From contig NZ_RQFG01000010.1 in the NCBI RefSeq assembly GCF_004769235.1, forward strand, positions 1 to 64,000: a stretch of DNA of 64,000 nucleotides. The letters are read 5' to 3'. The notes below the pieces were generated by a model. It had not been told where the DNA came from, ran no database searches, and saw nothing but the letters and a program-made list of their open reading frames with translations. This document shows positions 37,497 to 46,716 of this stretch, in pieces. A program made the position numbers and the translations under genes. The stretch's first letter is position 1. Every line of letters starts with the position of its first letter. This DNA comes from Leptospira kanakyensis. Its GTDB lineage: Bacteria; Spirochaetota; Leptospiria; Leptospirales; Leptospiraceae.

Positions 37497-38945
37497 ATGA
37501 AATTAAAATATCTAACATTAATTAGTCTAATTTTCATTCAACTGATCGGTTGTAAAGGTCTGCCGGAGTATCTATTTTTACCACAAAGTTTCAAACTGGA
37601 TTTAACTCCATTTTTGTTTCGTGTGTATTCTCCGGCGGAACTCGCAACTCTATCCAATACCGATTTTAATCTAAACGATAGCGGTCTAATAACTTCGACA
37701 AAATTTTCTAGATTTTTATCTAATTGGTCGAACAACCGCCCGGCAGGTGTTTCAGGAAATTTGGTTATTTTTCAAGTCCAAACTTCTGGATCTAGCGGTC
37801 GTTACGTGTTCTTTGACGGGAAACAAACCTTTTCTTATCCCATAGCCAATTTACCAGAAGTATTAGCAGATACTCGAGATGATGGAGTTTTGGCTGTCGA
37901 TGGAATTGTACCTAAAGGAAAAAAAATTACAGACCTACTTACTAATTACGGGATTGATCCTGCAATTGATTATGTAGTGTTTGCCCAAGATACTTCTTCC
38001 CTTGCCAATCTTTCATCGGCAACTTTTGCTTATTACACTCTGCTCTATTGGGGTTATCCAAAGGAAAGGTTAGCGGTTTTAAATGGATCCATTGCAGATT
38101 TAACTGCATCAAATGCGATATTCACTACACCTTCCTATACTTATACAAATAGTAACAGAGGGTCTGGGACAAAAACCCTTTATCGAGATCATACGGTTTT
38201 ACAACTAACGATTGGAGATTTAATTCATTCGATTAAAAATGGGAACACCAATTTTGAAGAAGTAGACCCTGTTCCGTTCGAAGGTTTTTATATCATTGAT
38301 GGAAGACCAAATGCAGCGTATACGGGAACAGTAAATTCGACAGCTTCTGGTTCCAAATATACTAACTGTACAACAAAAACAAATTCGACGTTTGCAAGTA
38401 ATACTTGTTTGGTAACTTTCGAAGGAAGGATCAAATCGGCTTCCAATTTGGTTCCGACGGATTTATATGATGGAACAACATTCCAGTTTAAATCTTTTTC
38501 CCAACTACAAACCTATTTGAATAATACAGGTTACCAATCGGGAAAACAGATTTATGTTTACGGGGAAGATGCAACCAAAGGTTCCCTCGTGTGGTTTATC
38601 CTTCATCAAGTTCTCGGAAAACCAACACGGCTGTATGAAGGTGGTTGGAAACAATATGGTGCCCTTGGACTAAGAACCCCTTCATCTGGGTCTAGCCCTA
38701 GTGCCATCAGCCAACCAGCTTCTTATTGGAGGACAGACATTGCCACTCTTTCAGAAAGTAATAACATTAACGCTGATGCAAATGTACCCAATTACCAACT
38801 AGATGTTTCCAGACAGTTTATTAAATCTGCAAACAAAATTAGATCAGAAGACAAAGCTTTTTTACGGGGGTCATCTTCGGGAGCTGCTGCAAGTGGTGGC
38901 GGTGGAGCACCGACCGGCGGTGGAGGAAATGCTTGCGGTGGTTAG
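37497..38945 (+). CDS. Rhodanese-like lipoprotein lacking the catalytic cysteine
   Basis: ATG at 37497 has AAGGG seven bases upstream. The signal ends in QLIGC. The two-domain rhodanese layout is the same as in the 34736 protein: GLITSTKFSRFLSNW, YYTLLYWGYPKERLAVLNG, IIDGRPN, GRIKSASNL. The active loop reads GEDATKGS instead of CRTNNRS, so the catalytic cysteine is missing. The C-terminus extends past the conserved EDKA motif with a glycine/serine tail that ends in ACGG, a new cysteine two residues from the end. It may be structural or may use the tail cysteine. It starts 10 bases after the barrel gene. Confidence 0.8.
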   Translation: MKLKYLTLISLIFIQLIGCKGLPEYLFLPQSFKLDLTPFLFRVYSPAELATLSNTDFNLNDSGLITSTKFSRFLSNWSNNRPAGVSGNLVIFQVQTSGSSGRYVFFDGKQTFSYPIANLPEVLADTRDDGVLAVDGIVPKGKKITDLLTNYGIDPAIDYVVFAQDTSSLANLSSATFAYYTLLYWGYPKERLAVLNGSIADLTASNAIFTTPSYTYTNSNRGSGTKTLYRDHTVLQLTIGDLIHSIKNGNTNFEEVDPVPFEGFYIIDGRPNAAYTGTVNSTASGSKYTNCTTKTNSTFASNTCLVTFEGRIKSASNLVPTDLYDGTTFQFKSFSQLQTYLNNTGYQSGKQIYVYGEDATKGSLVWFILHQVLGKPTRLYEGGWKQYGALGLRTPSSGSSPSAISQPASYWRTDIATLSESNNINADANVPNYQLDVSRQFIKSANKIRSEDKAFLRGSSSGAAASGGGGAPTGGGGNACGG

Positions 38946-38970
38946 TGGAATCAAATAAATTCAACGTATA

Positions 38971-40185
38971 GTGAATTTTCAAACATTCCAACTTACGAAC
39001 ATTTTTCTCTTTATTTTAATGTTCGTAAGTTGTTCTGATTCTAGTTTTTTACAATCTCATTGGAACCATCCAATTCCAGAACTAGGAACACCTCCTTCTC
39101 ACTTTTCCACATTAGAAAAAAACTTAAATCCCCGAGCTTGTGGCACCTGCCATCAAAATCAGTTCCAAAATTGGGAAAAAAGTTTTCATGCAAAATCTGC
39201 AAGTCCTGGATTTTTATGGCAAAAAGAAATATTCACGCAGGAAGAATACAAATCTTGTTTGAATTGCCATTCCCCCTTAGCAGAAACAAAATTAGAAATT
39301 GATTCAAACTTCCAAACTCCCGAAATCATAAGTTCCAAATCTCACAACTTTCCCGATGGTATCGATAACCCGTCCATTCTTTGTGCTTCTTGCCATATTA
39401 GAAACCAAATTCGGTTTGGCCCTCCACCCAGAACGAATGTAACTAAAATCAAAACCAGCGGTAGTATGTCACATAACAGCTATGTTGTGAAAGAAGAATT
39501 TGAATCCTCGGAGTTTTGTAAATCCTGTCATGAAAGTAAAGAAACAGGAGTCCGCCTAAGTGGGAAACGACTGATGGAAGTTTACACGGAATGGGAACGG
39601 AGCCCCTTTGCTAAACAAGGAATCCAATGCCAAAACTGCCATATGCCTGACAGGGAACATTCATGGAAGGGAATTCACGATAAAACTTTTGTTCAAAATT
39701 CTTTAAAACCAATCTGGGAAGTGAAAGAACAAAATGGACAGTATCAAATCCAGGCAGAACTGAAAAATATAGGTGTGGGTCACAACTTTCCAACATACCT
39801 TGTTCCTAAAGTTTACCTACGTTTTTATGTAATTTTCAAAAACAAAAAATTGCCAATTCTTTTGGAAGAATCTGTTGTAGGGCGAGTGGTGAACACGGAT
39901 CTTACGGAAGAATATTTGGATACCAGGATCAAACCAAACGAGTCTCATAAAGTTCGTTTCAATTATGAACCAAAAGAAAATTTAGTCAGCGAAATGATTT
40001 GGGAAATCGAAGTGGATCCTGACGAACAGTATGTCCGTAGTTTTGAAGAACAGTTAAAAACCAAGGCAACAACTCTTACAACGGATGCTAAAAAGTTATT
40101 ACAAGAGTCCTTATCCGAAAAAAAGAACTCTCGTTATATACTATTTACTTTGAATTGGAAAGCGCCTGTTTCACTTCCAAAATAA
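38971..40185 (+). CDS. Penta-haem c-type cytochrome lipoprotein
   Basis: The GTG start gives a lipoprotein signal ending in MFVSC (Cys21). Five CxxCH motifs are at residues 57-61, 96-100, 138-142, 183-187 and 220-224. WEKSFHAKSA follows the first haem, as in the paralogue at 29729-31045. The C-terminal ~170 residues form a haem-less, beta-rich domain with GVGHNFPTYLVP. It is the last gene of the rhodanese/barrel cluster and probably the electron donor or acceptor of that system. Its 3' end overlaps the convergent metZ-like gene by 41 bases. Confidence 0.88.
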   Translation: MNFQTFQLTNIFLFILMFVSCSDSSFLQSHWNHPIPELGTPPSHFSTLEKNLNPRACGTCHQNQFQNWEKSFHAKSASPGFLWQKEIFTQEEYKSCLNCHSPLAETKLEIDSNFQTPEIISSKSHNFPDGIDNPSILCASCHIRNQIRFGPPPRTNVTKIKTSGSMSHNSYVVKEEFESSEFCKSCHESKETGVRLSGKRLMEVYTEWERSPFAKQGIQCQNCHMPDREHSWKGIHDKTFVQNSLKPIWEVKEQNGQYQIQAELKNIGVGHNFPTYLVPKVYLRFYVIFKNKKLPILLEESVVGRVVNTDLTEEYLDTRIKPNESHKVRFNYEPKENLVSEMIWEIEVDPDEQYVRSFEEQLKTKATTLTTDAKKLLQESLSEKKNSRYILFTLNWKAPVSLPK

Positions 40186-41317
40186 TATCATCAATATGTT
40201 CTAAACCTACAGACACACGAATGAGGCCTGGCAAAATACCAACAGCAACTCTTTCTGCTTCCGTTAATTTAGAATGAGTGGTTGAAGTGGGATGTGTTAC
40301 CGTAGTTCTTGTATCACCCAAGTTGGCAGTGAGAGAAAACCATTTCAGCGCATCCAAAAACTTTCTGGCTCGATCCACTCCCCCTTTGATCACAAAAGAA
40401 ACAATTCCACCGCCAGATTTCATTTGTTTTTTTGCAATCGCATAACCTGGGTCATTTGGCAAAAATGGATACCTTACCAACTCTACATCTGGAGATTGTG
40501 CTAAAAATTCAGCTAACTTAATTGCATTTTCAGAATGCCTGTCCATTCTTACGGCAAGTGTTTCCAAACTTTTGGAAATGATCCATGCATTCATCGGAGA
40601 TAAGGAAGGTCCCGTGTTACGAGCCATGTAACGAATGGGTTGGATGAATTCTTTTTTACCTAAAATAATACCAGCAATCACCCTTCCTTGCCCATCCAAG
40701 TATTTGGTTGCCGAATGAATCACTATGTCTGCACCGAAGTCAGCGGGTCTTTGGATATAGGGAGAACAAAAACAATTGTCTACAATAAGAATGGCTTTTT
40801 TCTTTTTACAAAGTGAAGCGACCCAAGCCAAATCGACAATATCAAGACCTGGATTAGAAGGAGTTTCAATATAAACTATCTTTGTATTTTCTTGAAAGGC
40901 TGCTTCCCATAACTCAGGTTTGTTGATATCAACGTAAGTAGTTGTCACTCCAAATCGAGGAAGTATGTTTGCAAATATTTGATGGGTGGAACCAAAAATT
41001 GCGCGCGCCGATACGATATGATCACCTGACTTCACAAGTCCAAACACAGAAGTAAACACAGCAGACATTCCTGAAGCAGTGGCAATTCCATCTTCCGTAT
41101 GTTCCAAAGAACACATTTTTTCAATTAACTCGGTGGTATTCGGATTAGAAAATCGAGTGTATTGGTTTCCCGTTACCTCTTCTGCAAAAAGTGCTCTTGC
41201 ATGTTCCGCATCATCAAAAACAAAACTAGAAGTTAAAAATAGTGGGGTGGAATGTTCTTTTTCCCCAGTTCGTTTGGTTTGGATGCGGATGGCGTCAGTT
41301 TCAAAGTGTTCAAACAT
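40145..41317 (-). CDS. metZ: Cys/Met-metabolism PLP enzyme, MetZ-like sulfhydrylase
   Basis: At 390 aa this belongs to the cystathionine gamma-synthase/sulfhydrylase family. Seen are GNQYTRFSNPNT near 48, SGMSAVFTSVF, YIETPSNPGLDIVD near 150, and the PLP lysine in HSATKYLDGQGRV near 205. These features and the length suit O-succinylhomoserine sulfhydrylase (MetZ), which makes homocysteine from sulfide. MetB or MetY activity cannot be excluded. ATG at 41317 is preferred over TTG at 41329. The gene converges on, and overlaps, a cytochrome gene in a region rich in sulfur-transfer proteins. Confidence 0.85.
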   Translation of the reverse strand: MFEHFETDAIRIQTKRTGEKEHSTPLFLTSSFVFDDAEHARALFAEEVTGNQYTRFSNPNTTELIEKMCSLEHTEDGIATASGMSAVFTSVFGLVKSGDHIVSARAIFGSTHQIFANILPRFGVTTTYVDINKPELWEAAFQENTKIVYIETPSNPGLDIVDLAWVASLCKKKKAILIVDNCFCSPYIQRPADFGADIVIHSATKYLDGQGRVIAGIILGKKEFIQPIRYMARNTGPSLSPMNAWIISKSLETLAVRMDRHSENAIKLAEFLAQSPDVELVRYPFLPNDPGYAIAKKQMKSGGGIVSFVIKGGVDRARKFLDALKWFSLTANLGDTRTTVTHPTSTTHSKLTEAERVAVGILPGLIRVSVGLEHIDDIILEVKQALSNSK

Positions 41318-41413
41318 ATCTTCTACCAAGGTCGGGAATGAAGCTCCGAATTCATCATTTTTTTTGGAAAATATCTGCTATAGAATCGGAATTAAACTAA
41401 TATAACAGAATTT

Positions 41414-42082
41414 TTAAGAAATTTCTGCAATTTTACCGTCAATCATGTGGACACGCCTGTTCGCAAGACTCGCATAATCAGGGTCATGCGTGACAAAAAG
41501 AATTGTAGTTCCATCCTCTTTATTGACCCTTTTAAAAATTTCCATCACCTTATCTCCGTTAATGGTATCTAAATTTCCCGTTGGTTCATCGGCAAAAAGA
41601 AACTTAGGTTTTTGTACAAGTGCTCTTGCAATCGCAACCCTTTGTCCTTCCCCACCAGACATCTGGCTTGGGAACTTATCTTTACAATGCAGAACAGAGA
41701 AACTCTCCATCAAATGTAGGGCGTAATCTTCCATTGTTTTATGTGTACCCGTTTTTCTTCCTGGCATCGTAATATTTTCAAGTCCAGTGAGTTCAGGAAG
41801 TAAGTAGTGAAATTGAAAGACAAATCCAATCGATAAATTTCGCAAACGATGAATCTCTTTACTCTCCATTCCAATCAGTGAACTTCCATTCAATTTGACA
41901 TCGCCACTGCTAGGGTTATCAAGCCCACTCACTATGTATAAAAGTGTAGATTTTCCTGATCCCGATTTTCCCGTGAGTGCGACAAAATCACCCAACCCTA
42001 TCTCTAAGGAAACATCCTTCAATATATCTTGCGGAGGTTCTCCAAAAGACTTAAAAATATGTTTGGCTTCAATTCCTAACAT
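41414..42082 (-). CDS. ABC transporter ATP-binding protein (LolD/MacB type)
   Basis: The 222-aa protein has Walker A GKSGSGKST near 38, a Q-loop, the signature MSGGEGQRVAIARAL near 140, Walker [12 protein letters not shown], and a switch histidine in VTHDPDYA. The sequence is of the LolD/MacB class, which powers permeases with an FtsX-type fold. It starts directly after the permease gene (stop and start abut) and is the last gene of an adaptor-permease-ATPase operon, a MacAB-like exporter. Confidence 0.92.
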   Translation of the reverse strand: MLGIEAKHIFKSFGEPPQDILKDVSLEIGLGDFVALTGKSGSGKSTLLYIVSGLDNPSSGDVKLNGSSLIGMESKEIHRLRNLSIGFVFQFHYLLPELTGLENITMPGRKTGTHKTMEDYALHLMESFSVLHCKDKFPSQMSGGEGQRVAIARALVQKPKFLFADEPTGNLDTINGDKVMEIFKRVNKEDGTTILFVTHDPDYASLANRRVHMIDGKIAEIS

Positions 42083-43336
42083 TTAGGTTGCTCCTCGAAT
42101 GATATCAACAGGAGAAAGACGACTTGCCATACGAGCCGGAATATAACTTGCAATCGATGCACTTAGGACTGCGATAAAAAATCCTTTTACATAAATGATC
42201 CAGTCCCAGGATATCATCATGGTTTTCATTAGTGCCTTTGAATTTTGTTTTGGGTCTCCAATGGGAATTCCATCTATATAATAACATCCAATAATTCCCA
42301 CGAGGATTCCAATCACCGCACCCAAAGTTCCCAAAAACAAACCTTGAAAAATAAAAAGTTGGATTGTATCCTTTTCATCAAAACCAATCGAACGAAGGAT
42401 GGCCACTTCCTTTTTCTTTTGGTTCACCACCATATTTAAGATATTATAAATTCCAAATGCAACTACAAGGATAATGGTAAAGGTAGTAGAATTTCGAACA
42501 ATGTCTTGTGTTCTAAAAACTTGTAAAATACTTGCATTAACTTCGTCCCAACTTTCCACCTTGTCTTTGCTAAAGTATCGTAAATCCTCAGCAATTTCTG
42601 CAGCCGCACGTATGTCTTTAATTTTAACAATGATTTGCGAAATTTCACCACTTGACTTTGTAATACTTTGTACGGAAGATAACGAGGAGTATACAGTCAC
42701 TTCATCGATGAGCCTATTTCCTGTGCTCAAAATTCCAACGACCTTTACAGGGATCAAATCTGTGCCGGGAATATATACCGAAATTGTATCTCCCATTTTG
42801 GCACCGAGTTTATTAAGAACTCCCTCCCCCATAATCGCTAGTGAAGTTCCACGAGATAAATCAGACAATTTTCCTTCGACGATATAATCACTTAAGTTTG
42901 TAACCTTAGGTTGGATCTGGGGATCGACACCAACAAACCTGGCCGGTGCCGTCGTTTTTCCATTCACAAAAATAACTTCTTTTGACAATTGGGGAGCAAA
43001 CGAAAGAACTCTATGGTCATTGGAAAGTTTATCCATCCACCCAAGAACATTAGTTAACTGAGAATGATCGGTTCGGCCAGATGGTGGAGACAACCATCGA
43101 ACCACTTTACCCTGAAAAAAAACATCTTCAAAGGTTCTTTCTGTAACAAGTTCGTCCTTAGGTGAAATTTTAATTTGTCCATCGGAATTTACTAATTGGT
43201 CAGTGATGACTGCTTGGAATCCTAACATAATTCCTGAAAATACAATGTAACCTGCAGTTCCGAGAACTATTCCAATCAGAGTTAGGATCGATTGTTGTGG
43301 CCTAGAAAAAATTTGCCTAATCGCAAGAAACAACAT
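42083..43336 (-). CDS. ABC transporter permease, FtsX/MacB-like
   Basis: The 417-aa protein has one N-terminal membrane helix (about 18-40), a large periplasmic domain (about 45-265), and three helices at the end, the standard LolC/E-MacB arrangement. The last segment, with ASYIPARMASRLSPVDIIRG, is typical of the family. With the adaptor gene upstream and the ATPase downstream it forms a tripartite exporter for lipoproteins, peptides or small hydrophobic compounds; the substrate is unknown. The adaptor gene ends one base before it. Confidence 0.9.
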   Translation of the reverse strand: MLFLAIRQIFSRPQQSILTLIGIVLGTAGYIVFSGIMLGFQAVITDQLVNSDGQIKISPKDELVTERTFEDVFFQGKVVRWLSPPSGRTDHSQLTNVLGWMDKLSNDHRVLSFAPQLSKEVIFVNGKTTAPARFVGVDPQIQPKVTNLSDYIVEGKLSDLSRGTSLAIMGEGVLNKLGAKMGDTISVYIPGTDLIPVKVVGILSTGNRLIDEVTVYSSLSSVQSITKSSGEISQIIVKIKDIRAAAEIAEDLRYFSKDKVESWDEVNASILQVFRTQDIVRNSTTFTIILVVAFGIYNILNMVVNQKKKEVAILRSIGFDEKDTIQLFIFQGLFLGTLGAVIGILVGIIGCYYIDGIPIGDPKQNSKALMKTMMISWDWIIYVKGFFIAVLSASIASYIPARMASRLSPVDIIRGAT

Positions 43337-43337
43337 A

Positions 43338-44108
43338 TTAATTTTTAACCAATACTTCGTCGCCTTCTTTCAAATCTCCTTGGAGGAGTTCACCAAACTC
43401 TGAATTAATGGCTCCAATCCGAATCTCAATTTTATCCTTGTTCCCTTCGCGAAACCGAGTTACTTTCCCTCTATCTACGGCAACTAACGGAACCAAAACG
43501 ACATTTTCTTTGGAGGAAACTGCAATGGCTACATCCGTTGTCATATCAGGTAAAATACCTTCAGGAAGTTCATCTGCCTCAATCCTAACTAAAAATTGTC
43601 CATTGGAAGGATAAATCCTTTCAACTTTACCTTGATATACATTCCCTCTAATGGATTCAAAACTCAGTTGGACTCTCATACCTGGTTTCACACGTAAGGC
43701 AGATTCCTGATCGAGAGAAACAGAAATATATACTGATTTTAAATTTTGAATTTCTAATAGAGGAAGGCCGGGCATTGCCGTTTCATTTTTTGCTACATTG
43801 AGTTTTGTCAAAGTTCCATCTAATGGAGAACGAAACGTAATCCCTGAATCATTGGTAAGAAGGGCTTGGCCTTTTTTAACAGTTTGTCCTTCTTCTACAA
43901 AAATCTCACGGACAGATGCTGCGATCCCAAACTTCAAACTGAAGTTATCCACAGGTTTCACCGTACCCAAAGCGTAGACTGCTTCCACAAGAGACCCTCT
44001 TTCCACCAAAACTCTGTTTGTTTTAGAGGTACGAAAGAAAAAGGAAAAAAGTAAAATTAGAATGATTACAAAACTGACTAAAACAAAATATAGTTTTTTA
44101 CGATCCAT
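43338..44108 (-). CDS. Periplasmic adaptor (HlyD/MacA-type) of an ABC exporter
   Basis: The 256-aa protein has an N-terminal membrane anchor (about 5-26), a biotinyl-lipoyl-like hairpin (FVEEGQTVKKGQALLTND near 72-89 and a matching segment at 95-110) and beta-barrel segments with LRVKPGMRVQLSFESI. This is a short membrane-fusion protein without a long coiled coil. It opens the MacAB-like operon. It could bridge to an outer-membrane channel that is not encoded here. Confidence 0.88.
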   Translation of the reverse strand: MDRKKLYFVLVSFVIILILLFSFFFRTSKTNRVLVERGSLVEAVYALGTVKPVDNFSLKFGIAASVREIFVEEGQTVKKGQALLTNDSGITFRSPLDGTLTKLNVAKNETAMPGLPLLEIQNLKSVYISVSLDQESALRVKPGMRVQLSFESIRGNVYQGKVERIYPSNGQFLVRIEADELPEGILPDMTTDVAIAVSSKENVVLVPLVAVDRGKVTRFREGNKDKIEIRIGAINSEFGELLQGDLKEGDEVLVKN

Positions 44109-44193
44109 GATGACCTATTTGCCACCGATCGAAAGGATTTGAAAATTCTTTTTCTAAGGAAAACTATATCTTCAGAATCAATTTTAAAAGTTA

Positions 44194-45483
44194 TTAGCGG
44201 GAAAGTCCAAATACAAACTCACCTTCCCTATCTTTGGCAGGTTTGTATTCCAAACACCTAACATCCACAAATTGACCTTTTTGGAGGGTATCAAAGGAAA
44301 AAGAATCAGCCAGTCTACCTTTGAGATAATTGTCAGTCACAAACCTTCCATCACTTTCGAGAATGGCTTCGAATGTTTTTCCAATCGCAGATTCTGCATA
44401 TTTAGTATGAAGTTCTGAACTGAGTGACATCAGGTCTAACACTCTACGTTTTTTTTCGTCCCCAGGAATGGGATCTCCAAAAGATTCCGCACTCGTTCCT
44501 TTGCGGACGGAATATGGAAAAACATGTAACTTAGCAAAACCAAGTTCCACTAATAATTGTTTTGTTTCCTGGAATTCAATTTCTGTTTCGGAAGGGAATC
44601 CAACAATCACATCTGTTCCGAGGAATAAATTAGGAAGTTTTTCTTTGGCAAGTTCGATTCTTGTGCGGAATGCATCTGGATGGTATGTCCTTCGCATATC
44701 TTTCAATACTTTACGGCTTCCACTTTGGATGGGAATGTGTAAAAATTTACAGAACCTAGGATGTTTCATTAAATCGATTAATCCAGATCCTACGTCAGGT
44801 GGCTCAATGGAAGAAAGGCGAATGCGCGAGTATTCTAAGATTTTTAAAATATCCTCTAAAAGATTTAAAAATCCTTTTTCTCCATTTTCTAATCGGTACC
44901 AACCCAAATTAACACCTGTTAACTGAATTTCACCAACCCCATTGTCTTGTAGGTATCTAACTTGGTCTAAAACATCATTATAATTTCTACTGACACCAAG
45001 GCCGCGTGCAGCAGGAATTTTACAATAGGAACATTTTCTGTTACATCCATCTTGGATTTTTAAATAAGCGCGTGTATGCCCTTCTGGTAAAACATCAGAA
45101 TAGGAGAAACGATCGAAGGATAAGTTAGTTTCGATTTTTTTGCCTTCCCAATCCTCTAGGATTTTATAAGGAAGGGAACTTTTTTCTGTATTTCCGAATA
45201 CTCCAAACACACCAGGAATGTTTTGTAAAATTTCTTTGTCTGTTTCTGCATAACAACCCGTTACATAAACCTTAGCTCCAGGATTTGTACGAATCGCATT
45301 ACGGATGATGTTTCTATTTTTTACATCGGCTTTGTTTGTCACGGTACAGGTATTGACAACTATGTATTCGGCCTTTTCCTCAGCTTCCGCCAAGGAAAAA
45401 CCTTTGTCTTTCAGAACAGAATACATACCGTCGGTTTCAAAAAAATTCAACCGACAACCGAGTGTATGGAATTTAATTTTCAA
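44194..45483 (-). CDS. mtaB: tRNA methylthiotransferase MtaB (t6A37)
   Basis: MtaB adds a methylthio group to t6A at position 37 of tRNA. The N-terminal domain has [28 protein letters not shown] and the third cysteine in VTGCYAETD for one iron-sulfur cluster. The radical SAM site is [11 protein letters not shown] near 146. The TRAM domain follows near 370. The 429-aa length suits MtaB rather than MiaB or RimO. Its start overlaps the TPR gene's stop by four bases (ATGA), and it is the last gene of a long minus-strand run. Confidence 0.93.
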   Translation of the reverse strand: MKIKFHTLGCRLNFFETDGMYSVLKDKGFSLAEAEEKAEYIVVNTCTVTNKADVKNRNIIRNAIRTNPGAKVYVTGCYAETDKEILQNIPGVFGVFGNTEKSSLPYKILEDWEGKKIETNLSFDRFSYSDVLPEGHTRAYLKIQDGCNRKCSYCKIPAARGLGVSRNYNDVLDQVRYLQDNGVGEIQLTGVNLGWYRLENGEKGFLNLLEDILKILEYSRIRLSSIEPPDVGSGLIDLMKHPRFCKFLHIPIQSGSRKVLKDMRRTYHPDAFRTRIELAKEKLPNLFLGTDVIVGFPSETEIEFQETKQLLVELGFAKLHVFPYSVRKGTSAESFGDPIPGDEKKRRVLDLMSLSSELHTKYAESAIGKTFEAILESDGRFVTDNYLKGRLADSFSFDTLQKGQFVDVRCLEYKPAKDREGEFVFGLSR

Positions 45484-46259
45484 AGTTCGTTCAGTGCGAC
45501 AATCCGTTTAGAATTTTCTTTGATTGTGTTACTTTCCCCGTTTAAGTCAGAAGCTTTTTGGATGCATTCTTTTGCTTCCGACAAATAGGTGTTTGCTTGG
45601 GATTTTTTACCCAATTTTTTATTCGATTTGTAAAGTGACTCTTGAACAAGAGCCAAGTTATTCCAGATTTCAGGAGATTTTTGATTTAGAGAAGATGCCC
45701 AACGTAAACTCACATCTGCTTTATCATAGTTTTTTAGATTATAATAAATTTTACCTTCTAACTCTAACATTCGAAAGTCACTAGGACTTCCTGCTTTTGC
45801 TTTTTCGATTTGCGAAAGAGCTGTTTTGGATGCTCCTCTCTCCGAAAGAGCCAACGCATAAAAGTATCTTACTTCTGGATTTTGTGGGTATAAGGGAATG
45901 GTTTTTTCAGCAAGTTCTATCGCAGGTTTCCACTTTTTATGACGGGTTAGAATCGCAAGACTTCCTTGTAGAAGGTCTTCATCGTCGGGTTTACGTTTTC
46001 TTGCTTCTAAAATGTTTTTATAAGAATTTTCAAAATCATTTAACTTATCATAGTTAAACGCTAGGAGCGCATAAAATTCGTAAGATGACTTTCCATCAGC
46101 CAAAAGACCTTTGACTAGTTCAATGGACTTGTTGTAATTTTTTACTTTATATTCGTCAACAGCTTGAAAGTAGGCAGAACCAACTTGTTCTTTTTCTTGG
46201 GAGTACAGGGATGTTACGAGAAGACAAGTAGTAGCAAAAGCGTAAATCAAATGTTTCAT
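45480..46259 (-). CDS. Exported TPR-repeat protein
   Basis: A signal peptide covers about 1-20 (ending LYSQ). About five tetratricopeptide repeats follow, from residue 27 to 230, with the characteristic spacing of Ala, Tyr and Pro (for example the [19 protein letters not shown] segment near 190). Repeats of this kind are used for protein-protein contacts in the periplasm. The start overlaps the DUF3592-like gene stop, and the stop overlaps the mtaB start. No partner can be named. Confidence 0.8.
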   Translation of the reverse strand: MKHLIYAFATTCLLVTSLYSQEKEQVGSAYFQAVDEYKVKNYNKSIELVKGLLADGKSSYEFYALLAFNYDKLNDFENSYKNILEARKRKPDDEDLLQGSLAILTRHKKWKPAIELAEKTIPLYPQNPEVRYFYALALSERGASKTALSQIEKAKAGSPSDFRMLELEGKIYYNLKNYDKADVSLRWASSLNQKSPEIWNNLALVQESLYKSNKKLGKKSQANTYLSEAKECIQKASDLNGESNTIKENSKRIVALNEL

Positions 46260-46690
46260 AAAAGATCCGAAGAGACTGTAATGGAGTTCAAATTGACCGA
46301 ATCTATCCTGGAATGATAGGGTTCGATGGGGTCCAGGTATAGGAAAACGCTTCCCCCTTTAGAAAGCAAGTAATGTTCGATATGTTCCTCGGTGACGATT
46401 TCTGAGTCTTCGGTATACAAAATCGGGTTTTCTCCCGGGCCCATATGAACATGAAATTCTTGGGTTGTGAGAAAATCGGAAAGATTGAGGTATCCTGACC
46501 CAAAATAAAGTCCCGATTGGAAATAGTATTTATAAAAAACTTTAACTTCCGGGAGGATGAGATTGGGACGAATGTACCCTAGTTCGATCCGCTCAATGGT
46601 TCCAACGGTTCGAATTTTACGAAGTTGGAACCAAATTTTACGGATGAAAAAATAAGAAAACAGAAAGACGAGGGGAATGAGGATAGCCAT
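46256..46690 (-). CDS. Membrane protein, DUF3592-like
   Basis: The 144-aa protein has one N-terminal membrane helix (about 2-18). A soluble beta-rich domain follows with the VGTIERIELGYIRP and VKVFYKYYFQSGLYFGSG pattern seen in DUF3592 proteins. It sits between clpC and the TPR gene and overlaps the latter by four bases. The function is unknown. Confidence 0.65.
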   Translation of the reverse strand: MAILIPLVFLFSYFFIRKIWFQLRKIRTVGTIERIELGYIRPNLILPEVKVFYKYYFQSGLYFGSGYLNLSDFLTTQEFHVHMGPGENPILYTEDSEIVTEEHIEHYLLSKGGSVFLYLDPIEPYHSRIDSVNLNSITVSSDLL

Positions 46691-46716
46691 TTCCGTTCGC
46701 CTTTCCGAAAGGCTCT

